5,646 nt of DNA. Source: an uncultured Bacillota bacterium (lineage in GTDB: Bacteria; Bacillota; Dehalobacteriia; UBA7702). The DNA is taken from the NCBI GenBank assembly GCA_902766525.1, contig CACXDX010000089.1, forward strand, positions 1-5,646, written 5' to 3'. Both the position numbers and the translations under genes were made by a program. The notes beneath the pieces are model-generated. The model did no database searches. It was not told where the DNA came from and was given only the letters and a program-made list of their open reading frames with translations. Below are positions 1 through 4,628 of the stretch, one piece after another. Each line of letters begins with the position of its first letter. Position 1 is the first letter of the stretch.

Positions 1-258
1 CAGGTGAATACGATCAACGGTGACTTCGTTTTTGAGGTCAGCGAAGGCTATCTCATCGAAAACGGCGAGTGTACCCGCCCGGTGAAAAACGCTTCCCTGA
101 TCGGGAACGGCCCCAATGCTCTCGCTTCGGTCTTCGCCGTCGGCAGCGATCTCGGCTTCGCCATCGGCACCTGCGGCAAGGGCGGCCAGTCGGTTCCCGT
201 CGGCGACGCCCAGCCCACCCTCGGCATGACGGAGCTGGTCATCGGCGGAAAGGGGTGA
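1..258 (+). CDS. tldD: TldD metalloprotease, C-terminal end (5' truncated by window)
   Basis: This is the last 85 codons of a gene entering from the left edge, read in frame from base 1 and ending at TGA 256-258. The visible protein has the hallmarks of the TldD C-terminus: NGDFVFEVSEGYLIENGE, then TRPVKNASLIGNGP, then GTCGKGGQSVPVGDAQPTLG. In E. coli TldD the zinc is held by two His of a HExxxH motif and by a Cys in the GTCGK segment; the matching Cys here is codon 172-174. The HExxxH part lies outside the window. The family forms a heterotetramer with TldE and degrades or trims unfolded or modified peptides, for example in microcin B17 maturation. The tldE gene follows directly, which supports the call. 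Family assignment is secure; the natural substrate in this organism is unknown. Confidence 0.93.
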   Translation, partial: QVNTINGDFVFEVSEGYLIENGECTRPVKNASLIGNGPNALASVFAVGSDLGFAIGTCGKGGQSVPVGDAQPTLGMTELVIGGKG

Positions 259-260
259 GG
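251..260 (+). promoter_or_regulatory. Ribosome binding site deciding the tldE start
   Basis: AGGGGTGAGG spans the tldD stop codon and lies just before GTG 264. AGGGG is 8 nt from that GTG, good spacing. A second in-frame GTG at 255 overlaps the tldD stop as GTGA and is possible, but it would have only a poorly spaced purine run (GGAAAGG) in front. I prefer 264; either way tldE is translationally coupled to tldD. Confidence 0.55.
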
Positions 261-263
261 ACG

Positions 264-1604
264 GTGACAAAGGAAAAAGAACTGAAAGAATATTTTAAAG
301 ATACCGTCGCCTACGCCCTGAAAAAGGGCGCCGACGAATGTGAGATCTATTACCGCCGCGCCGAAAGCGACATGACGCAAATGCGAAACGGCGAGCTCAG
401 TGACGACCGCACCTCGGATGCGCGCGGTTATTCCGTGCGCCTGATCCGCGGCGGCGTGCCGGGCTTTTCCTACGGCGTCGCCGCGGAAAGGGACGCGCTG
501 CGCCGCTGCGTCGACAACGCTCTGCTTTCCTGTGACTTCCTCGACAAAGACGAGGACTATCATTTCACCCCGCCGGGACAGGTTTATCCCGAAGTGGAAA
601 TCCCGCCGGCGGAAAACGTCGGCTTTAACGAGAAGACGCGGTTTTTAAAAGAGATCGGCGACGCCGCCATGGCGGAGAGGGATATCCGCAGCGTGGAGCG
701 GGCCTCTTTCAGTAGCTATCGGGAGCGGGTCCTGATCATGAATTCCCTCGGTCTCGATCTCGGGAAGGAAGCGCGCTTCGTCAGCGCCGCCGCCGCGGTG
801 GTGGCCGCCGGCGATGAAGAAGAGCAGATCGGCGGCGAATGGCAGGCCGCTCCTTTGAGTAAAGATATCGATTTCGCGGCCATCGGCCGCAAAGCCGCCG
901 CCGACGGCAAAGAAAACCTCGGCGCTGCGGCGATGAAGAGCGGCGAATACCCGGTGCTGTTCCGGCCCGAAGCCGTTTTGTCCCTGCTTGCCCTGGTCAT
1001 GCCCTCGCTCCTCGGCGACAACGTGGAAAAGGGCTTGTCCCGATTGGGGGAAAAGATCGGCGAAGCGGTCGCCGCTGCCGGTATCTGCCTTTCCGATGAC
1101 GCTTTGGCGGAGGAATTTCCCTTTCAAACCGCCTTTGACGACGAAGGACAGCCCTGCCGCCGTAATCTTCTGCTGGAAGACGGCGTTTTGCGGGGGTTTT
1201 TATACGACAACCGCTACGGCAGGAGGGCGAGGAAGGAGAGTACCGGCAACGGTGTCTGCGGTTCTCACAAGGGTCTGCCTTCGGTTTCGTCTCACGGCTA
1301 TATGCTGAAAGAGGGAACGCTCGCTCCCGATGAAGTCATGGCCTCTCTCGAATACGGCGTCCGGGTCAAGGAGCTGATGGGTCTGCATATGGCGGATCCG
1401 GTCAGCGGCGATTTTTCCCTCGGCATCGTCGGTCACGAGATCTGCCGGGGCGAAGTCGGGAAAAGCGTGCGCGGCAATATGATCGCCGGCAATCTCTTCA
1501 CGCTTTTACACGACATTGAGGCGGTCTGTAACGATCTCACCGTCGTCGGTGATACGGCGTCGCCGTCGTTGCTGATAAAATCTTTGAAAATAAGTGGAAA
1601 ATAA
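264..1604 (+). CDS. tldE: TldE/PmbA, non-catalytic partner of the TldD protease
   Basis: This encodes 446 residues from GTG 264 to TAA 1602-1604, close to the roughly 450 of E. coli PmbA. The N-terminal third has the family pattern GADECEIYY, then a G-Y-S-V-R-L-I-R-G-G strand. The C-terminal domain begins near residue 230 (PVLFRPEAV) and contains TGNGVCGSHKG, MADPVSGDFSLG and RGNMIAGNLFTLLHDIEAVCND, all typical of TldE rather than TldD. There is no HExxxH motif, as expected: TldE lacks the zinc ligands and serves as the structural or substrate-binding partner. It directly follows tldD, so the two proteins are probably made together in the cytoplasm. The open frame continues upstream to an ATG at 69, but that stretch is out of frame inside tldD and has no family similarity. 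A PPG motif sits at residues 103-105. Confidence 0.92.
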   Translation: MTKEKELKEYFKDTVAYALKKGADECEIYYRRAESDMTQMRNGELSDDRTSDARGYSVRLIRGGVPGFSYGVAAERDALRRCVDNALLSCDFLDKDEDYHFTPPGQVYPEVEIPPAENVGFNEKTRFLKEIGDAAMAERDIRSVERASFSSYRERVLIMNSLGLDLGKEARFVSAAAAVVAAGDEEEQIGGEWQAAPLSKDIDFAAIGRKAAADGKENLGAAAMKSGEYPVLFRPEAVLSLLALVMPSLLGDNVEKGLSRLGEKIGEAVAAAGICLSDDALAEEFPFQTAFDDEGQPCRRNLLLEDGVLRGFLYDNRYGRRARKESTGNGVCGSHKGLPSVSSHGYMLKEGTLAPDEVMASLEYGVRVKELMGLHMADPVSGDFSLGIVGHEICRGEVGKSVRGNMIAGNLFTLLHDIEAVCNDLTVVGDTASPSLLIKSLKISGK

Positions 1605-1623
1605 TTTTATTTTGTGGTATCAT
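1595..1623 (+). promoter_or_regulatory. Weak sigma70-type promoter candidate before the aminopeptidase gene
   Basis: TGGAAA (1595-1600) and TATCAT (1618-1623) are 17 nt apart, matching the -35 and -10 consensus at 4/6 and 5/6. The segment is clearly more AT-rich than the flanking genes. The predicted transcript start near 1630 would leave a leader of only about 11 nt starting at the ribosome binding site, which weakens the case; read-through from tldE may be the main source of transcript. Confidence 0.25.
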
Positions 1624-1629
1624 TATTTT

Positions 1630-1633
1630 GAGG
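1630..1633 (+). promoter_or_regulatory. Ribosome binding site favouring ATG 1641 for the aminopeptidase
   Basis: GAGG lies 7 nt before ATG 1641 and only 4 nt before the adjacent in-frame GTG 1638. The spacing and the stronger codon favour 1641, making the protein 353 residues. Confidence 0.5.
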
Positions 1634-1640
1634 TACTGTG

Positions 1641-2702
1641 ATGAATGAAAATCGTTTGCGGAATTTAAGAGAAAAAATGGCTTCTTCGGAGCTGGACGCC
1701 TTTTATCTCTCATGCCCCGAAAATCTGTTTTACTTCACGGGTTTCAGCGGAACGACGGGTGGCCTTTACGTCACCGCCGAAAAAGCTTTTTTGCTGGTGG
1801 ATTCCCGCTATACGGAACAGGCCGGGGAGGAATGCCGCGGCTGTGAGATCGTTGCCGTCGAACGTCCCTATGAGGTAGACAAGGTCTTTTTCGGGGAAAA
1901 GCGGATCGGCTTCGAGGAGGACAGCCTCAGCTATGAGCTCTACCTCACGCTGGAAAAGCGCTTCGGGAAAGGAGCGAAGCTGATCGCCGCCGCGAATCTG
2001 CCCCGTGAGCTGCGGGCGATCAAGGACGATGCGGAGCTGGAAAAGATCCGTACCGCCGTCGCCATCGCCGACAGCGCCTTTCATCATATCCTGCCCTTCA
2101 TCAAAGAGGGCGTTTACGAGATCGATCTCGCCACGGAGCTTGATTTTTATATGCGCAGAGAGGGCGCGTCCGGCCCCTCTTTTGAGATCATCGTCGCCGC
2201 CGGGGAGCGTTCCTCGCTGCCTCACGGCGTGGCCGGCAGACATAAGCTCAAAGCTCATGAACCGGTGCTGATGGATTTCGGCTGCGTTTACGAGCATTAT
2301 TGCTCCGATATGACCCGCACCGTTTTTCTGGGCGACCCGGGAGAGGAAGTGAAAGCCCTCTACGGCGTCGTTAAGGAAGGGCAGAAGCGGGGCCATGTCA
2401 ACTGTCTCATCGGCAAACCGATTCACTTTGCCGAAGAGGCGGTGCGTTCCTATTTCGCCTCCCTCGATCTGGATCGGTATTTCGGCCACAGCCTCGGGCA
2501 CGGCGTCGGTCTCATGATCCATGAGGATCCCTTTGTCAATAAGGGTAATAAGGCGGTGTTCCGTCCCAATATGGTCTACACGGTAGAACCGGGCATTTAT
2601 ATTCCCGGCGCCTGCGGTGTGCGTATCGAGGATATGGCGGTGATGACCCGGCAGGGTCCGCAGATCCTGACGGGATCGCCCAAAGAACCGATCGTTTTAT
2701 AA
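1641..2702 (+). CDS. pepP: Xaa-Pro aminopeptidase (M24B metallopeptidase)
   Basis: This is a 353-residue M24-family 'pita-bread' peptidase, of the short cytoplasmic type (like B. subtilis YqhT) that removes the N-terminal residue of peptides whose second residue is proline. The N-terminal creatinase-like domain (about 1-120) has CPENLFYFTGFSGTTG and LLVDSRYTEQA. The catalytic domain holds all five expected metal ligands: Asp212 (MDFG), Asp223 (SDMTRT), His287 (GHGVG), Glu316 (VEPGIY) and Glu330 (RIEDM). His283 and His294 match the accessory histidines 350 and 361 of E. coli aminopeptidase P, so the enzyme should be active with two divalent metals, usually Mn. It lies directly before efp, a pairing also seen in B. 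subtilis (yqhT-efp). A dipeptidase of the same fold (PepQ-like) is the main alternative. A GTG at 1638 would add one Met. Confidence 0.9.
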   Translation: MNENRLRNLREKMASSELDAFYLSCPENLFYFTGFSGTTGGLYVTAEKAFLLVDSRYTEQAGEECRGCEIVAVERPYEVDKVFFGEKRIGFEEDSLSYELYLTLEKRFGKGAKLIAAANLPRELRAIKDDAELEKIRTAVAIADSAFHHILPFIKEGVYEIDLATELDFYMRREGASGPSFEIIVAAGERSSLPHGVAGRHKLKAHEPVLMDFGCVYEHYCSDMTRTVFLGDPGEEVKALYGVVKEGQKRGHVNCLIGKPIHFAEEAVRSYFASLDLDRYFGHSLGHGVGLMIHEDPFVNKGNKAVFRPNMVYTVEPGIYIPGACGVRIEDMAVMTRQGPQILTGSPKEPIVL

Positions 2703-2703
2703 C

Positions 2704-2724
2704 GGAGCGTCTTTTTGACGATCC
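2704..2724 (+). other. Imperfect hairpin in the aminopeptidase-efp spacer
   Basis: GGA-g-CGTC, a TTTTT loop, then GACG-a-TCC form a seven-pair stem with one internal g/a mismatch, starting two bases after the aminopeptidase stop. No T-run follows, so it is not a normal intrinsic terminator. It could be an mRNA processing or stabilising element. A second, weaker stem (GGATT/AGTCC, 2728-2742, one G-T pair) follows and precedes an AT-rich stretch, so partial termination cannot be excluded. Confidence 0.35.
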
Positions 2725-2730
2725 GAAGGA

Positions 2731-2761
2731 TTGATTCAGTCCGCATATTTTATTTTATATT
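2731..2761 (+). promoter_or_regulatory. efp: Candidate promoter for efp
   Basis: TTGATT (2731-2736) and TATATT (2756-2761) resemble -35 and -10 boxes (4/6 and 5/6), but the 19 nt spacing is longer than ideal. The surrounding AT-rich run 2745-2768 stands out in this GC-rich neighbourhood. An independent efp promoter is plausible because EF-P is usually needed in large amounts; the exact boxes are uncertain. Confidence 0.3.
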
Positions 2762-2769
2762 TACTACTT

Positions 2770-2775
2770 AGGGGG
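2770..2775 (+). promoter_or_regulatory. efp: efp ribosome binding site
   Basis: AGGGGG is 10 nt before ATG 2786, slightly far but the only good purine run. It fixes the start at 2786, which also gives the family's usual N-terminus. Confidence 0.6.
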
Positions 2776-2785
2776 TAAGAAAACA

Positions 2786-3349
2786 ATGATTTCTTCCAAT
2801 GATTTCAGACCCGGCGTGACCATTGAGATCGACGGCGACGCCTATCAGGTTCTCGAGTTCCAGCATGTAAAACCCGGCAAGGGCGCGGCTTTTGTCCGCA
2901 CCAAGCTGAAGAATATCCGTACCGGCTCCACGGTGGAACGCACCTTCGACGCCGGTGAAAAGGTGCCCAAGGCTCATCTCGACCGCCGTGAGATGGAATA
3001 TCTCTACAACGACGGCGAATCCTTCATCTTCATGGACCAGGAAAACTACGATCAGATCCCCATCAGCGAAGAGCAGCTCGGCGACGGCATCAAATTCCTC
3101 ATCGAAAATATGGTCTGCTCCGTCCTTTTCTATAAAGGACAGATCATGGGCATCGACCTTCCCGGCCAGGTCACGCTGACCGTGACCGAAACGGAACCCG
3201 GCATCAAGGGCGACACCGCTTCCGGCGGCACCAAACCGGCGATTTTGGAAACCGGCGCCAAAGTAAACGTTCCCTTCTTCATCAACGAAGGCGACCGTCT
3301 GCGCATCAACACCCGCACCGGCGAATACATTGAAAGAGCGAAAGACTGA
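2786..3349 (+). CDS. efp: Translation elongation factor P
   Basis: This is a 187-residue EF-P, full length for the family. EF-P binds between the ribosomal P and E sites and rescues ribosomes stalled at consecutive prolines. Three beta-barrel domains can be followed: a KOW-like domain I (about 1-65) beginning with SSNDFRPGVTIEIDGDAYQV, an OB-type domain II (about 67-127), and domain III ending with the conserved GDRLRINTRTGEYIERAKD. The tip loop VKPGKGAAF carries Lys32, the counterpart of E. coli Lys34 (beta-lysylated) and B. subtilis Lys32 (5-aminopentanol). An Arg-type, rhamnosylated EF-P is therefore excluded. No modification enzyme (EpmA/EpmB-like or other) is in view. It sits between the Xaa-Pro peptidase gene and a small acidic-protein gene, with no terminator before the latter. 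Confidence 0.97.
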   Translation: MISSNDFRPGVTIEIDGDAYQVLEFQHVKPGKGAAFVRTKLKNIRTGSTVERTFDAGEKVPKAHLDRREMEYLYNDGESFIFMDQENYDQIPISEEQLGDGIKFLIENMVCSVLFYKGQIMGIDLPGQVTLTVTETEPGIKGDTASGGTKPAILETGAKVNVPFFINEGDRLRINTRTGEYIERAKD

Positions 3350-3380
3350 AGTAAAAACAAAGCCAAAATAAAAAAATTTC

Positions 3381-3386
3381 AGGAGG
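3381..3386 (+). promoter_or_regulatory. Consensus ribosome binding site of the acidic-protein gene
   Basis: AGGAGG is 5 nt from ATG 3392, the strongest Shine-Dalgarno in the + strand block. The spacer 3350-3380 is A-rich and has no hairpin or obvious promoter, so the gene is probably transcribed from efp. Confidence 0.75.
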
Positions 3387-3391
3387 TAGCT

Positions 3392-3742
3392 ATGGCGTTA
3401 AAAGAACAAATGGCCTTTTTGGAAGGGTACATCGAAGGTCTCGAAATCAAGGACGATACAAAAGAAGGAAAAGCGATCTTAGCCATCGTCGATCTGCTCG
3501 ATGAGATCGTGGAAGACCTCGTCGAAACCGAAGAAGACGTTGAAGAACTCGACGACGTCGTCGATGAACTCGATGAAGACCTCGGCGAACTGGAAGAATT
3601 CCTCTACGGCGACATCTGCAACTGTGATTGCTGCGATGATGACGACGAAGATGACGAAGACTATGAATTCGGCGATATCATCTTTGAAGAAGACGATGAC
3701 GATGACGACGAAGAAGATGACGAAGAAAAAGAAGACGACTGA
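3392..3742 (+). CDS. Small hyperacidic coiled-coil protein with a Cys cluster
   Basis: This encodes 116 residues, of which 58 are Asp or Glu and only five are Lys, with no Arg and no His. Residues 1-30 form an amphipathic start (MAFLEGYIEGLEI, then DDTKEGKAIL). Residues about 31-71 have regular Ile/Val/Leu spacing expected of a helical hairpin or coiled coil. Then comes Y-G-D-I followed by four cysteines at 76, 78, 80 and 81 (CNCDCC), and a nearly pure Asp/Glu tail interrupted by a YEFGDIIF segment. From memory, the first 70 residues resemble the 'CD1247 N-terminal domain' proteins of Clostridia, which carry a zinc-ribbon-like C-terminus; here that part seems replaced by the compact Cys cluster and acidic tail. 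I have not verified this. Function is unknown; metal binding or a nucleic-acid-mimicking role are inferences. The ideal ribosome binding site and orderly coding structure make it a real gene. Confidence 0.85.
   Translation: MALKEQMAFLEGYIEGLEIKDDTKEGKAILAIVDLLDEIVEDLVETEEDVEELDDVVDELDEDLGELEEFLYGDICNCDCCDDDDEDDEDYEFGDIIFEEDDDDDDEEDDEEKEDD
3638..3727 (+). repeat. Internal duplication in the acidic tail coding region
   Basis: The codon string gat-gac-gac-gaa-gat-gac-gaa at 3638-3658 recurs at 3701-3724 with one extra gaa inserted. The same choice of gat/gac at matching positions suggests duplication by slippage rather than independent origin, although low complexity makes chance similarity easy. 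Confidence 0.45.
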
Positions 3743-3760
3743 TCTCCGTAAAAACGGCAT

Positions 3761-3796
3761 AAAAAAAGATCTCCGCGTATGCGGAGATCTTTTTTT
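3761..3796. terminator. Bidirectional intrinsic terminator between convergent operons
   Basis: Seven A, then GATCTCCGC, a GTAT loop, GCGGAGATC and seven T form a perfect stem of 9 pairs, or 16 with the A/T arms. Read on + it ends the efp/acidic-gene transcript 19 nt after that stop; read on - it ends the ABC exporter transcript 17 nt after the permease stop. The T-runs on both strands make it equally good in each direction. Confidence 0.93.
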
Positions 3797-3812
3797 CGTT
3801 AAAGACCGATGC

Positions 3813-4628
3813 TCAAACGAGGAAATCCTTTTTCTTATAGCGCAGACTCGCCAGGATCAGGAAGACGACAAAGACGACAAGGCCGATGCCGAGGCCGATA
3901 TAGTTGAAGCCTTCGTTGAGGGTGGTCAGCGGCAAAACGGCGTGGATCGGCGAGAAATAGATCAGGAAGCTCAGATGAGGCATGATATTGCCCATCATGC
4001 CGACGATGTAGGTGATCAGCACGATGGCCAGGACCACCGAGATGCTTTCGGCATTGCTGCGGAACAGCGCCGAGACGAGGATGCCGACGGCAAGATAGAC
4101 CATGCCGATGAAGAGCATGCAGAGATAAACTCTGAAGAGCTGGATCGCGATGCCGGAAATGTTCATTTCCCGATTGAAGACCCAGATGATAACGCAGGTC
4201 AGAGCGTAGACGAAGATGCTGAAAAGGATGTAGCTGATGATAGCGCTGATGGTCTTCTGCCGCAGGATGCTGCCGCGGGTGATGGGCAGGGAATAGAGAA
4301 ATTCGATGGTGCCTCTGCCTTCTTCCCCGGAGAGAGATTTCGCGCCGAGGATGCCGGCGTAGATCCCGGCGAGAAGCAGCGTAAACTGATAGATATAAGC
4401 CGTATACTGGAAATCATGGCTGAGATCGGGAACGGCGGAAAGACCGAGGATCCCCCGGATCAGGGTGGGCAGCGCGTTGACGCGGGCGGCGAAGGATTCG
4501 GCCGCAAAGGAGCCCGCGAAAAGCGTATGCAGGAAAATCAGCAGGCCGGTCAGGACGGAGACCACGATCGTCCAGCCGATAATACCGGCGATATGCTGTC
4601 TGAAAGCGATGCGGAAAACGGACATCAT
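3813..4628 (-). CDS. ABC-2 type transporter permease subunit
   Basis: This encodes 271 residues with six predicted membrane helices, roughly at 12-36, 75-97, 128-151, 160-187, 195-217 and 243-262, and a basic tail (RYKKKDFLV). Between helices 2 and 3 lies the cytoplasmic coupling segment GEEGRGTIEFLYSLPITR (101-118), typical of ABC-2 permeases such as those of NatB or bacitracin/lantibiotic-type exporters. The protein would sit in the cytoplasmic membrane as a dimer driven by the ATPase encoded just upstream. The start at 4628 overlaps the ATPase stop as ATGA; a second ATG follows immediately at 4625. GGGAGGTGA is well spaced before the first one. The substrate cannot be predicted: small drugs, peptides, sodium or lipids are all known for the superfamily. 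No regulator or immunity gene is in view. Confidence 0.88.
   Translation of the reverse strand: MMSVFRIAFRQHIAGIIGWTIVVSVLTGLLIFLHTLFAGSFAAESFAARVNALPTLIRGILGLSAVPDLSHDFQYTAYIYQFTLLLAGIYAGILGAKSLSGEEGRGTIEFLYSLPITRGSILRQKTISAIISYILFSIFVYALTCVIIWVFNREMNISGIAIQLFRVYLCMLFIGMVYLAVGILVSALFRSNAESISVVLAIVLITYIVGMMGNIMPHLSFLIYFSPIHAVLPLTTLNEGFNYIGLGIGLVVFVVFLILASLRYKKKDFLV

Noticed and set aside
69..263. An N-terminal extension of TldE to ATG 69
   Set aside because: The extra residues are the out-of-frame translation of the tldD end, are Arg-rich and unlike TldE; starting at 264 gives the usual family length.
1428..1445. The GHEIC segment in TldE as a zinc-protease-like motif
   Set aside because: It lacks the HExxxH pattern, and the position corresponds to a turn in the TldE C-terminal domain; TldE is the non-catalytic partner.
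1710..2522. A 270-codon open frame on the - strand opposite the aminopeptidase gene
   Set aside because: It mirrors a gene with all metal ligands intact; long antisense frames are common in GC-rich genes, and no family resemblance is visible.
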